Origin: JAEUUM01 sp038326165
GTDB lineage: Bacteria; Bacteroidota; Bacteroidia; Chitinophagales; Saprospiraceae
NCBI GenBank assembly: GCA_038326165.1
Contig: JBBQJT010000011.1
Coordinates: 12,842-76,841 of the forward strand
Length of the DNA: 64,000 nt
Direction of reading: 5' to 3'
Shown here: piece by piece, positions 17,893 through 27,058 of the stretch
How positions within the stretch are numbered: the stretch's first letter is position 1
How the letters are laid out: the number at the start of each line of letters is the position of its first letter
Notes under the pieces: generated by a model
Database searches by the model: none
What the model was told of the DNA's origin: nothing
What the model saw: the letters and a program-made list of their open reading frames with translations, nothing else
Program-made: the position numbers and the translations under genes

Positions 17893-18243
17893 ATGTTCAA
17901 GTATGAAAAGAAGCAAGAGGCATTGCTAACACGCAAAGAATTTATAGTTCGATTGGGTAAACATGTTTGGGTTGCATTTCTCTTTTTGTTGGTATCACTT
18001 TTAATGGGCATGATCGGCTACTGTTATGTTTGTGAATTGGAGATTTCCGCTTCTTTTTATAATGCCTCCATGATATTAGCAGGAATGGGACCTGCAATTA
18101 CGGCACCCTCTGACTCTTGCATGTGGTTCAGTGGTATTTTTGCAATATATAGTGGCATCACTTTTCTTGCAGGTACTACTATTATCATTGCACCTGTAAT
18201 ACATCGTATCTTGCACATTGTAAATTTGGACGAAAACGCATAA
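17893..18243 (+). CDS. Small two-helix membrane protein of unknown function
   Basis: This 116-residue protein has a charged, Lys-rich N-terminal tail (about residues 1-25) and hydrophobic helices at about 27-48 and 82-106. Between them lies a loop with ITAPSDSCMW, a layout loosely like a two-helix channel module, though no selectivity-filter motif is evident. I assign no function. It starts 4 bases after the amidotransferase and ends 1 base before gpmI, so it belongs to the same transcription unit. Confidence 0.75.
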   Translation: MFKYEKKQEALLTRKEFIVRLGKHVWVAFLFLLVSLLMGMIGYCYVCELEISASFYNASMILAGMGPAITAPSDSCMWFSGIFAIYSGITFLAGTTIIIAPVIHRILHIVNLDENA

Positions 18244-18244
18244 A

Positions 18245-19771
18245 ATGAATCCACAACACAAAGTAATTTTAATAATATTGGATGGATGGGGCATCGGCAA
18301 GGTAAAGGAAGCTGACGCTATTGCCAAGGCTAAAACACCTGTATTTGATCACTTGTGGGAAGAATATCCACATGCCACACTCACTACATTTGGTGGCCAG
18401 GTAGGTCTGCCTGAAGGACAAATGGGCAATTCTGAAGTAGGACACATGAATTTGGGCGCCGGGAGAGTAATTTATCAGGACCTGGTTAGAATCAACAAAG
18501 CCATAGTCGATAAGGAATTTGGAAATAATCCTGCAATCCTAAAACTGATATATAAAAACAAATCAGATGGAAAGCCAATTCATCTATTGGGATTGGTAAG
18601 TGACGGTGGTGTACACTCACATATTGACCATTTGATTGCCTTGGTTGATTTTTTTTATGAAATGAAATGCGCTCCGCTTTATATCCATGCTTTTACTGAC
18701 GGCAGAGATACTGACCCAGAAAGTGGCTTTGGTTTTATAGAAAAATTGTCTGATTCCATCAAAGGAAAAGCCGAAATAGCCAGCATTACCGGCAGGTATT
18801 ATGCCATGGATAGGGATAATCGCTGGAACAGAATTCAATTGGCATATGAAGGTATGGTCCAAGGCAAGGGCAAGCACTCTGATGATTTGTTGAAAACCAT
18901 CAAAGAAAGATATGCCTCCAAGGAATACGACGAATTTTTGAAGCCGATCATTCATACTAAAGCAGGAGAACCAATTGCAAAGATCAACTCTGGAGATTCG
19001 GTTTTGTTCTTTAACTTTAGAACGGATAGGCCTCGTCAATTAACTGCTGCACTGACGCAGGAGGATTTTCCGATATTTGGAATGAAAAAGCTGGATTTGG
19101 CATTTGTGACCATGACCGAGTACGACAAGACGTTCAGAGGTATTGATGTAATATTTCATGGCGATTCCCTAAATAATACCTTGGGTGAGATTGTTTCCAA
19201 AGCAGGTTTTCAGCAAGTACGCATTGCAGAATCAGAAAAATATCCGCACATCACTTATTTTTTCAATGGTGGCCGGGAAATTCCCTTTGAAGGTGAAACA
19301 CGAGAAATGCTTGCATCACCTAAAGTTGCAACTTATGATTTGAAGCCTGAAATGAGTGCCAAAGAGGTATGTGAAAAGGTGTGCTATCATCTTGAACAAA
19401 ATAAGGCTGCATTCATTTGTGTTAACTTCGCCAATGCAGATATGGTCGGACATACTGGCTTCTTTGATGCGGCTGTCAAGGCAGCAGAAGCTGTAGATCA
19501 ATGTCTCGGGAAAATAGTCATTCAAGCACTGAGCAATGAATACCAGATGGTGATACTAGCCGATCATGGCAATGCTGATTTTATGATCAATGAAGATGGA
19601 ACCCCCAACACTGCGCACAGCATGAACCCTGTTCCACTGATTGTGTTAAGCGAACTGGTAGATGGTCTAATTGACGGTAAATTGGCGGATGTGGCACCAT
19701 TGATATTGGATATGTTGGAAATAGATGTACCAGCTGAGATGGAACCTCATCACCAGATTTATACCAATTGA
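18245..19771 (+). CDS. gpmI: 2,3-bisphosphoglycerate-independent phosphoglycerate mutase GpmI
   Basis: GpmI interconverts 3- and 2-phosphoglycerate in glycolysis and gluconeogenesis using two manganese ions. The 508-residue protein starts with the alkaline-phosphatase-superfamily motif LIILDGWGIG. The phosphorylated serine is S63 in GNSEVGHMNLG. Further motifs are SDGGVHSH near 120, FTDGRDTDP near 150, FFNFRTDRPRQ near 257 and the metal ligands in ADHGNAD near 440. Length is normal. It closes the run that begins with paaG, so a central-carbon gene seems to share transcripts with the phenylacetate genes. Confidence 0.97.
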   Translation: MNPQHKVILIILDGWGIGKVKEADAIAKAKTPVFDHLWEEYPHATLTTFGGQVGLPEGQMGNSEVGHMNLGAGRVIYQDLVRINKAIVDKEFGNNPAILKLIYKNKSDGKPIHLLGLVSDGGVHSHIDHLIALVDFFYEMKCAPLYIHAFTDGRDTDPESGFGFIEKLSDSIKGKAEIASITGRYYAMDRDNRWNRIQLAYEGMVQGKGKHSDDLLKTIKERYASKEYDEFLKPIIHTKAGEPIAKINSGDSVLFFNFRTDRPRQLTAALTQEDFPIFGMKKLDLAFVTMTEYDKTFRGIDVIFHGDSLNNTLGEIVSKAGFQQVRIAESEKYPHITYFFNGGREIPFEGETREMLASPKVATYDLKPEMSAKEVCEKVCYHLEQNKAAFICVNFANADMVGHTGFFDAAVKAAEAVDQCLGKIVIQALSNEYQMVILADHGNADFMINEDGTPNTAHSMNPVPLIVLSELVDGLIDGKLADVAPLILDMLEIDVPAEMEPHHQIYTN

Positions 19772-19816
19772 GCTAGAAAAATTCAGATAAATTATAATAG
19801 TGAAATTAACGGTTTA

Positions 19817-20695
19817 CTAATGAACATGTGGTTCGATGTGAATAAGTACATGCCCCAATTCAGGAAGTTTTTGATGAAGTGTGTCTTTGAGGAGGTGCGC
19901 CAGTTCGTGCCCTCTTCTCACTGAAACATCACCGTTTACTACCGCATGAAGATCAACATGGTATTTCATGCCAGCTTTGCGGATAAAACACTTTTCGGTA
20001 TTCTCGATTCCTTCTACCGTCATTGAAATTGCTCTGATTGTTTCCACCAGTTCCTCGTATAAATGCTCATCCATGATCTCTCCCAAGGCAGGACGAAATA
20101 TAAGGTAGGCATTGTACAATATGAATGCTGAGGCAAATAATGCTGCCCAATCATCAGCTGTTTCGTATCCTTTTCCCATGATAAGGGCAACTGAAATGCC
20201 AATAAAGGCTGCCACTGAGGTCAATGCATCGCTTCTATGGTGCCAAGCATCGGCCTGCAATGAAGAACTGTTGGTTTCTTTGCTTTTTCTGCTTACCCAT
20301 TGGTAGGATAATTCTTTCCACAAGATTATTGCGCCCAAGACATATAGGGTCCAAGACTTTGGCAACTCATGCGGAGTTTGAATATTGATAATACTTTCAT
20401 GGGCAATGATGAGAGCTGAAAGAATTAAAAAACCTACCACCAAAAAGGTGATCAATGGTTCGGCCCGACCATGACCATAAGGATGATTTTCATCTGCTGG
20501 CCTGTTGGCGTATTTCAAGCCAAAGAGCACAAGAAAGGATGCGAATATGTCAGTTGTGGACTCAATGGCATCTCCGATTAGTGCGTAGGAATTTCCGAAA
20601 AAACCTGCCAGAGCTTTGATAATTGCAAGACAGGTATTGCCAACAATGCTGAAGTAGATTGTCTTAACTGCTTTGGAATGTTGCTCAGATGACAT
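19817..20695 (-). CDS. Cation diffusion facilitator (CDF) family metal transporter
   Basis: CDF proteins export divalent metals such as zinc, iron or manganese in exchange for protons. The 292-residue product has about six hydrophobic segments in the first 210 residues, the family motif HPYGHGRAEP near residue 70 and the helix-5 metal site HHRSDALTS near 155. A soluble C-terminal metallochaperone-like domain follows and ends in HIEPHVH. Helix 2 carries the segment GDAIESTTD, with one Asp of the usual pair. The metal cannot be told with certainty. It is convergent with gpmI and has its own candidate promoter. Confidence 0.93.
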   Translation of the reverse strand: MSSEQHSKAVKTIYFSIVGNTCLAIIKALAGFFGNSYALIGDAIESTTDIFASFLVLFGLKYANRPADENHPYGHGRAEPLITFLVVGFLILSALIIAHESIINIQTPHELPKSWTLYVLGAIILWKELSYQWVSRKSKETNSSSLQADAWHHRSDALTSVAAFIGISVALIMGKGYETADDWAALFASAFILYNAYLIFRPALGEIMDEHLYEELVETIRAISMTVEGIENTEKCFIRKAGMKYHVDLHAVVNGDVSVRRGHELAHLLKDTLHQKLPELGHVLIHIEPHVH

Positions 20696-20726
20696 CGTTA
20701 AATTGAAATATTAAGCAAGATTAGTT

Positions 20727-20734
20727 CAAATATA
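20727..20734 (-). promoter_or_regulatory. Candidate -7 box for the CDF transporter gene
   Basis: The minus strand reads TATATTTG, an exact TAnnTTTG match 31 bases before the start codon. TTTG is also present 9 bases further upstream, but that spacing is too short to count as a -33 box. Confidence 0.4.
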
Positions 20735-20824
20735 TTCAAATGTCAAACAATGGAATCGGCAATAGACAATTGTAGATATTCATGTGCTGGTCCATTTTTA
20801 GACTTTGCGAGAGCCTCAATGAAA

Positions 20825-21943
20825 TTATCCAACTGAATCCGTCGAAGCATATTTGTTGGAAATGTGTTCAACTATACGGGTTGCTGTATGGCCGTCCCAC
20901 AAAGGTGGAATATTAGCTTTTTTATAGTTGCCAGCAACAATTGAAAACAATAGTTCAGACAACAATTTCATGTTAGGCTCAGTGATCATGGTATTGGATC
21001 CAATATCCACTGTACTTGGACGTTCGGTGCTGGTTCGGAATGTCAAACAAGGAACTCCCAAATAAGTGCTTTCTTCCTGAATGCCCCCTGAATCAGTGAT
21101 GATGGCCAAAGCGGATTTCATGATTTTAGCAAAAGGCAAATAACCCAATGGCTCCGTGATGTATAGTTCCTTGGTCTTTTTAATTTCATCCCAAAGTCCA
21201 AATTTGTCAAGATTATTGCGCGTACGTGGATGCATAGGCATTATGATCGGACCAAATTCGGTGGCAGTTTGAATTATTTTGTGCAATTGTTCCAAACCTT
21301 CGCGTGTATCGACATTCGCCGGTCTGTGCATGGTCATGAGTATGGGTTTTTTGTCAAGCAACTCAGCCAATGCAGGATCTAATTCTACACTATCCAATTT
21401 GGGCAGATACCATACCAATGAGTCAATCATCGTATTGCCTACAAAATGTATTTTAGATGAATCAACTCCCTCGTTTTGTAGGTGATTCATGCCTGCTTCC
21501 TCAGTAACATAGAGTTCTGATGCCACAGAGTCGGTCATGATGCGATTTACTTCCTCAGGCATGGTGCGATCACCTGAACGCAAGCCTGCTTCAACATGAA
21601 ATACTGGAATGTTGTATTTTATTGCTACCAAGGTGCATGCCAAGGTGCTGTTAACATCTCCTACTACCAAAACTGCATCTGCTTTTTCTCCTATCAATAT
21701 GGGCTCAAAGGCAAGCATTATTTTGGCAGTTTGTTCGGTGTGTGTTCCGCCTCCTATTCCCAAGAAATAGTCAGGGTTTGGCAGCTCTAGTTGTTGGAAG
21801 AAAATATCGCTCATGGCTGCATCGTAATGTTGGCCGGTATGAACGATCTTCGCCACGATGCTATCAACGGCTTTGAAAGCACGGTAGAGCGGCGCAATTT
21901 TCATGAAATTCGGCCTTGCGCCTACTATCATCAATATTTTCAT
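20825..21943 (-). CDS. wecB: Non-hydrolysing UDP-N-acetylglucosamine 2-epimerase
   Basis: This enzyme converts UDP-GlcNAc to UDP-ManNAc, a precursor of surface polysaccharides. The 372-residue protein has the GT-B-like fold signatures: IVGARPNFMKIAP at the start, HVEAGLRSGD near 95, MHRPANVDT near 205 and TDSGGIQEE near 290, all family hallmarks. It is the last gene of a three-gene minus-strand unit with the DUF5672 gene (7 bases upstream) and a glycosyltransferase, which supports a role in glycan precursor supply. Confidence 0.95.
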   Translation of the reverse strand: MKILMIVGARPNFMKIAPLYRAFKAVDSIVAKIVHTGQHYDAAMSDIFFQQLELPNPDYFLGIGGGTHTEQTAKIMLAFEPILIGEKADAVLVVGDVNSTLACTLVAIKYNIPVFHVEAGLRSGDRTMPEEVNRIMTDSVASELYVTEEAGMNHLQNEGVDSSKIHFVGNTMIDSLVWYLPKLDSVELDPALAELLDKKPILMTMHRPANVDTREGLEQLHKIIQTATEFGPIIMPMHPRTRNNLDKFGLWDEIKKTKELYITEPLGYLPFAKIMKSALAIITDSGGIQEESTYLGVPCLTFRTSTERPSTVDIGSNTMITEPNMKLLSELLFSIVAGNYKKANIPPLWDGHTATRIVEHISNKYASTDSVG

Positions 21944-21950
21944 CAGGCCA

Positions 21951-22673
21951 TTAGATTTGAGGCAAAGTTAGGTAAGTACGCCAAAATTCTGGCTGGTGTT
22001 TTTCCCACGCATGCAAGGCGAATGGTAGCTCTTGATTTGTTAATTTCATGCCCAGTTCTGGATTGAGTTCAATGCAAAACTGCGCTGCCACTGCGATATC
22101 GGGGGTTCTGAAAAACTTGAAATATTTTGGAGCAACGACGCCCCAGAAGAAATCTTCATTCTTTAACAATTGGCTTGGAATCCAATAGAAATATTTTGCA
22201 ATTCGAAGATGGTCTTGAACTTTACGCAAGGAGAATCCACCATTTCCGACCTTGTTGAGCATCCATTTACCCATTGGAAGTAGGTTTATTTTCTTGGTCA
22301 GGGGAGGTAATTCCAACCAAGGCGCGCCAATATAACTGTAAGATTTTTTTGCCCAAGAATCCAATTCGTCCTTAATTAACCAAACATCCAGTTGGCAAAT
22401 CAACAAATAGTCATATTGCTCAAAAACTTGATAGAATGCTGAGGACAACAGCAATTTGTTGTATGATTTGATAGACTTAAAATGACGGTTATGCATTTTT
22501 TTTGGTAGCGCACTTGGCCAAATTGCGATGTGCTCCTTGTACAAAATGGCTTCAGGGCCAACAAAAAACACATCATGCCTTGCTTCAAAAACATCAGCCA
22601 TTTGAGTCAGATTGGCTCTTTCTAACTCGCTTAAGTTTGATTTATAAATTGGAACAACAATCACGGATTTCAT
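21951..22673 (-). CDS. DUF5672-type putative glycan-modifying protein
   Basis: The 240-residue cytoplasmic protein matches the DUF5672 pattern as I know it: an opening VIVVPIYKSNLSE, a central ICQLDVWLI, the block YIGAPWLE near 135, GNGGFSLRKV near 160 and EDFFWGV near 195. Proteins of this kind sit in glycan clusters and are suspected GT-A-like glycosyltransferases; the acidic QLD segment could be a metal site. Its start overlaps the stop of the upstream glycosyltransferase by 4 bases, and wecB follows. Function beyond glycan synthesis is inference. Confidence 0.85.
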   Translation of the reverse strand: MKSVIVVPIYKSNLSELERANLTQMADVFEARHDVFFVGPEAILYKEHIAIWPSALPKKMHNRHFKSIKSYNKLLLSSAFYQVFEQYDYLLICQLDVWLIKDELDSWAKKSYSYIGAPWLELPPLTKKINLLPMGKWMLNKVGNGGFSLRKVQDHLRIAKYFYWIPSQLLKNEDFFWGVVAPKYFKFFRTPDIAVAAQFCIELNPELGMKLTNQELPFALHAWEKHQPEFWRTYLTLPQI

Positions 22674-23812
22674 GGTGCCTCAGAGATAAAATCAACAATT
22701 GGTTTCATCATCGCATTCCAACTCAAGCGATTTACTGCATAATCTCGCAGTTTTTGTTTGTAATCAGGATCCTTTAATTGTAATTCTGTGAACCATCTGA
22801 CTATTTCATGAATGGGAATAATTGATTCATCGGCAGGAAATCGAAGCTGATATGGAAAGTCTGGAGCGAAAGCTTTATCCTGATATGCCAATACTAAAGG
22901 TATAGCTCTTGAGACATATTCTCTGGTTTTCAGTGGTGAAGCTTCACCATTGGCAGCTCCGATGCGATGCATCCCAAGACTTGAAATGCCAACATCTACT
23001 TGGTCCAGCAATTGGTCCAATGTTGTGCCCTTCAAGAAGCCATGAAAAAGAATATGTTTATGCAAACCTGGCATATTATCAACTTGAGCTTTTAAATTGT
23101 TGATTATTCCACCTTCACCAATAACATGTAAAACGACTGCATGCGAACTTTGGAGTTGTTGGTATTCAATCATTCCAGCAATAATTCGGTCATATCCGTG
23201 CCAAGTCTGTGGGTTTCCCATTGCCACCAGTTGGATTGGTCTTGGCGTATCTATTGAGTTGAATGAAGTAGCTCGGTTCAGATCGGTATCAACGCCATTA
23301 TCTGTCAGGATGGTTTTGATTCCTCTAATAGTTTCATCTTTTGAGAATGTGACAATTCGGGATATTTTACCAGAAAGTAAGCCAAAGCAAATGCGATCAA
23401 TTACCAAAAGTAATTTTCCTTTTGAGCTTTTGTTGTATTCGCCAGAGTATGGAAAAGTCGGTATTTCGAGCAAAGTGAGTTTGAATCTTTTTGACAATTT
23501 AAGCAGTCCCAAAAGTGACAAGGGATTCAGCATAAAATGTCTGATATAAAGCGTAGCATTTGGCTCCATTGGCAACTGATTGGGCAATTGAATAAACTGA
23601 TGCCACAGAAGTTTGAATCTATTGGTATGAGAGTAAGTTGTGATAGAGCCGCTTCGATTTACAATCAGGTCCAGTCCAGAATTATAAACCAAAGTGACAT
23701 GAAATCCCAGTTTTTCCAGTGCTTTGACTTGTGCTTTAACCTTGTTGAACAAGCCACCATTGGCATTCAATCCAAAGTTGATTTTAGTAAAAAAAAGTAC
23801 CTTGCCAGCCAT
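22670..23812 (-). CDS. Family 4-type glycosyltransferase
   Basis: The 380-residue protein looks like a GT-B glycosyltransferase. It has an N-terminal sugar-acceptor half with a Gly-rich loop (NANGGLFNKVKAQVKALEKLG at about 16-36, residues given in part) and a C-terminal half with HVIGEGG, a turn HILFHGF near 245 and EASPLKTREYVSRAIPLV near 295, where the Glu and Lys correspond to the donor-binding E-x7-E region of family 4. Sugar and acceptor are unknown. It is the first gene of a coupled set with the DUF5672 gene and wecB. Confidence 0.85.
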   Translation of the reverse strand: MAGKVLFFTKINFGLNANGGLFNKVKAQVKALEKLGFHVTLVYNSGLDLIVNRSGSITTYSHTNRFKLLWHQFIQLPNQLPMEPNATLYIRHFMLNPLSLLGLLKLSKRFKLTLLEIPTFPYSGEYNKSSKGKLLLVIDRICFGLLSGKISRIVTFSKDETIRGIKTILTDNGVDTDLNRATSFNSIDTPRPIQLVAMGNPQTWHGYDRIIAGMIEYQQLQSSHAVVLHVIGEGGIINNLKAQVDNMPGLHKHILFHGFLKGTTLDQLLDQVDVGISSLGMHRIGAANGEASPLKTREYVSRAIPLVLAYQDKAFAPDFPYQLRFPADESIIPIHEIVRWFTELQLKDPDYKQKLRDYAVNRLSWNAMMKPIVDFISEAP

Positions 23813-23821
23813 GTTGCAAAG

Positions 23822-26404
23822 CTAGCGCATTAAGTTGATTTCACCGGAGAATTGACCTTGTTGTTTGTTGGAGTAGGAGAGAATGCAGTAATATACAAAA
23901 ACTGCTGGTTTAAAAGTTTTATCATTCATTTTACCATCCCATCCTTCAATTAGGATATTTGGTGGGAAATTAGAATTGGAAAAAACCAGTTCACCCCACC
24001 TGTCATAAATATTGAGCAGCTTGACTTCTTTGATACAGTCATTTGCAAATATTGTAAATCGGTCATTGTTCCCATCACCATTGGGCGAAAAAGCATTAGG
24101 TATGAAAATGCTTTCGCAGGCAATGCATTCAGATTGTGATTTTAAATTTATAAAAATTGAATCCTTAAACAGACATCCTTCAATAGTGAAGTCCAAATAT
24201 ATTGTCGTGGGTTTAGTAATATCAATTGCATACAAACTGCAGTTATTGCACAAAATGGAATCACTTGTTGAATACCAATTCGCCAAATATGAAGAGTTTA
24301 ATTCAAGTTCTGTCAAATAAGACTCACATGCGCTTAAATTTTGGGGCAGATTTAAATTTGGCTTTAGTTTATACTCAAGGAATATTGAATCGTAAGCAGT
24401 ATTTCCACAATTATCAACAACTGATACGGCATACCAGCCTGGCTTATTGACAATTATTGAATTTGTAGATTCACCTGTATTCCAAAGTATTTCTTTTAAA
24501 TTATTTGGCACAGTCAATGATGTGTCCTTTCCAAAACATAATTTCACATCTGAACCTAAATCAATTGAAAGTGAAGTTGTTGATACAAATTCTGATGTCA
24601 TGTTATTGCTGAAATCACACTCTGATGAATTAGGGTTTAAAAGTGCTTTAGTTAATTCTAAAGGAGCAACAGGATTTAGATTATTGTTTATAATTAAAAA
24701 AATTAACCCTGAAAAACCAAGAGGAGTCGGAAAATATTCAATGAATTCAAGGCATTCATTTGGTAATAGCTGAACCAAAGATTCAAATTGGAAGAAGGGT
24801 AAAACAGCAACTTTAGTTGGGTCTTGTGTGAACACAGTAATTGATATTATTTCATTAATAGAAGTTAAGCCATTGTTGCATATTGTGAAGTTTGATGGAC
24901 TAAATAAATCACATGGTACTTTTAAGTTTAGTGGTATTAAATCAGGATAAGATTCAGTGCAAGGTGCTAATGCTTGAGGAATGATGATTTTGGTGCCGTT
25001 CATTGGTTGTGATTCATTAATATCAGGTATTGTTTCAATAGGGTTAAAATCTCCAGTATATTTACCCAGATTTTGGGTGCTAATAGGGTAGTCGGTCAAA
25101 GTGGAACAATCTGAAGTTCCATTCTCAGAAATTGCCAAGAAAAATGGATTCTGGTTTCCAATTCCATAGGTACCAGCCAGCAAAATGAAATTGATGACTC
25201 CTGTATTAATATATATTGCATCTTTTACCAATAATTGATCAGCCTTTGTATTGGTTATTTTTTTGGACCACTTAATTATTCCATTATTATCAAACATAAC
25301 AATTAATGAAAATTTAAGCCCAATTTGGTCTTGTCCAGAAATAATAATGAGTTTATCATTGTTGACATCAATAATACTTTCAGCCCTTTGATTGTAAAAG
25401 TTTGGAATAAGGATATTGTATGCCCAGTTTAAAGTTCCATTGGGTAGGACATCGTAATATTGGATGGTGTTTGAATATAAGCTGGTGCCTGTAAGATCTC
25501 CTATTCCAATAGAATACAAGTGATCTTTAGAATACAGTATTTTACTTAAGTACATTCTTGCATTATCATTGGATGTGTTAATAAGTTTACCAGACCAGAT
25601 AATATCTCCTTGAAGATTAAATTTAGTCATTGTTGCTCTCATTTCAGAAAATCCAGACCCTTCCGTAATTCTCGTAGCGCCGTAAATAAAATCATTCCCA
25701 TTTTCATTCACAATGTCAGAAAGGTCATAAATGGTTTCAGGTTGAGATGGTAGATTCTCTGAAAAGGATCTTTTGTTCAGTAGATTGCCATTTTTGTCAA
25801 TGGTCATAAATAAATAATCCAAGTCATTCTGAAAGGTTTGATTTTGGCCGCCCAATATGAGGTTTCCTGTAGATTGATCTTCAACTATACTAAATAATAT
25901 TGATTGATTAAAGTCCGTATATGTTCTTACAAAATTAGTTTGGTAAGTTAAAAGTGAAAGACTGATTACAAAGTCGTCTTCAAAACTGCTGCCTGCCAAA
26001 TAGCTTCCTACTGCAATTAAATCCCCCTTCGAGCTTACTATCATGTCTAATATAATGTCATCGGCTTGCGTTAGGTTAAATTCTTTAGCAAACAAAATGC
26101 TGCCGGCAAAATCACAAATCAAAATTAAAGCTGATTCATCACTGTTGCCACCCAATATTAGTTGATTGTTATAGTGTAGAAATTTTGTTATTGATTGATT
26201 GCCAGGCATTTCAAGCAAAAAGTCATTTATTGATTTTTTGCAGCTGTCTTCTAAAAAGCCAAGCTTATAATTATTAATTAAAACGGCTCTATCTGAACCA
26301 AGATTATCTTTTTTGATTACTGTTTCTATCTTTGTTATTGAGTATGATAAACAATTGGCACAAATTAGCAGAAACAGAATACACAGTTTTCTTATTATTG
26401 ACAT
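23822..26404 (-). CDS. Large secreted protein with CHU_C gliding-type T9SS sorting domain
   Basis: This cell-surface protein of about 860 residues begins with a signal peptide (MSIIRKLCILFLLICANCLSYS from the ATG at 26404; an in-frame ATG at 26416 adds four residues). The first 450 residues resemble repeated beta-propeller blades (GNLILGGQNQ, GDLIAVGSYL, DKLIIISGQDQ). Ig-like segments with LSACESYLTELELNS follow. The end is a gliding-motility-associated (CHU_C) sorting tail with the typical IFIPNAFSPNGDGNNDRFTI block about 80 residues from the C-terminus, used for type B T9SS export. The specific role is unknown. It is divergent from the next gene with only about 20 bases between starts, so each promoter must lie in the other's coding sequence. 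Confidence 0.88.
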   Translation of the reverse strand: MSIIRKLCILFLLICANCLSYSITKIETVIKKDNLGSDRAVLINNYKLGFLEDSCKKSINDFLLEMPGNQSITKFLHYNNQLILGGNSDESALILICDFAGSILFAKEFNLTQADDIILDMIVSSKGDLIAVGSYLAGSSFEDDFVISLSLLTYQTNFVRTYTDFNQSILFSIVEDQSTGNLILGGQNQTFQNDLDYLFMTIDKNGNLLNKRSFSENLPSQPETIYDLSDIVNENGNDFIYGATRITEGSGFSEMRATMTKFNLQGDIIWSGKLINTSNDNARMYLSKILYSKDHLYSIGIGDLTGTSLYSNTIQYYDVLPNGTLNWAYNILIPNFYNQRAESIIDVNNDKLIIISGQDQIGLKFSLIVMFDNNGIIKWSKKITNTKADQLLVKDAIYINTGVINFILLAGTYGIGNQNPFFLAISENGTSDCSTLTDYPISTQNLGKYTGDFNPIETIPDINESQPMNGTKIIIPQALAPCTESYPDLIPLNLKVPCDLFSPSNFTICNNGLTSINEIISITVFTQDPTKVAVLPFFQFESLVQLLPNECLEFIEYFPTPLGFSGLIFLIINNNLNPVAPLELTKALLNPNSSECDFSNNMTSEFVSTTSLSIDLGSDVKLCFGKDTSLTVPNNLKEILWNTGESTNSIIVNKPGWYAVSVVDNCGNTAYDSIFLEYKLKPNLNLPQNLSACESYLTELELNSSYLANWYSTSDSILCNNCSLYAIDITKPTTIYLDFTIEGCLFKDSIFINLKSQSECIACESIFIPNAFSPNGDGNNDRFTIFANDCIKEVKLLNIYDRWGELVFSNSNFPPNILIEGWDGKMNDKTFKPAVFVYYCILSYSNKQQGQFSGEINLMR
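26337..26344 (+). promoter_or_regulatory. Candidate -7 box for the 26422 gene, inside the opposite gene
   Basis: TATCTTTG matches TAnnTTTG exactly, 78 bases before the start of the plus-strand methyltransferase gene and within the signal-peptide region of the minus-strand CHU_C gene. Confidence 0.35.
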
Positions 26405-26421
26405 TTTGAAATACATCTTTC

Positions 26422-27057
26422 ATGCATTTATTAAATAAAATATTGAACATTTTTGGTTTTAACGTAAAGATAGAAAAAATTGCACCTAAATCCAAATCTG
26501 CCGGGACACCCTCTTCAACAATAAATAAGCACAATCTTATTAAAAGAATTTCATCAGAAAATGACATAAAAATCATTGTTGAAACTGGAACATATCTTGG
26601 GGCTATGATTTGGAATGTTAAAGACCATTTTTCTAAAATTTATACCATTGAGCTAGCTCCTGAATTAGCTCAAAACGCCAGAGAAAAATTTGAAATTTTT
26701 AAACATGTTCAAGTAATTGAAGGAGACAGTGGTTTAAAATTGGCTGAAGTTGTCAAGGAATTATATGGGGATAGTATTTTTTGGCTGGATGGACATTATT
26801 CTGGAGGAATAACTGCTAGAGGTGATATGGACGCACCTATATCAAATGAGCTAACTACAATTATTGATGACATTCATTTAGGAAGAAATCATATTATTTT
26901 GATTGATGATGCCAGATTGTTTACGGAGCCTACAAAATATACAGGCTATATAAAATATGAAGATCTCATAAAATGGGTTAAAAAAAGCCTGCCCAATTAT
27001 GGCGTCAAAATTGAAGAGGATGTCATCATTATAAGTAAAAGTAGAAATTTAAATTAA
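26422..27057 (+). CDS. Putative class I SAM-dependent methyltransferase
   Basis: The 211-residue protein has a Rossmann-type methyltransferase core: the SAM-binding loop VETGTYLGAM near residue 54, an acidic residue after strand 2 (YTIELAPELA), EGDSGLKL near 95 and the strand-4 segment IFWLDGHYSGG near 115. These blocks resemble uncharacterised methyltransferases of glycan clusters. The acceptor is unknown, presumably a sugar. It is followed after one base by the epimerase gene, starting a plus-strand run that goes on to the flippase. Confidence 0.8.
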   Translation: MHLLNKILNIFGFNVKIEKIAPKSKSAGTPSSTINKHNLIKRISSENDIKIIVETGTYLGAMIWNVKDHFSKIYTIELAPELAQNAREKFEIFKHVQVIEGDSGLKLAEVVKELYGDSIFWLDGHYSGGITARGDMDAPISNELTTIIDDIHLGRNHIILIDDARLFTEPTKYTGYIKYEDLIKWVKKSLPNYGVKIEEDVIIISKSRNLN

Positions 27058-27058
27058 A

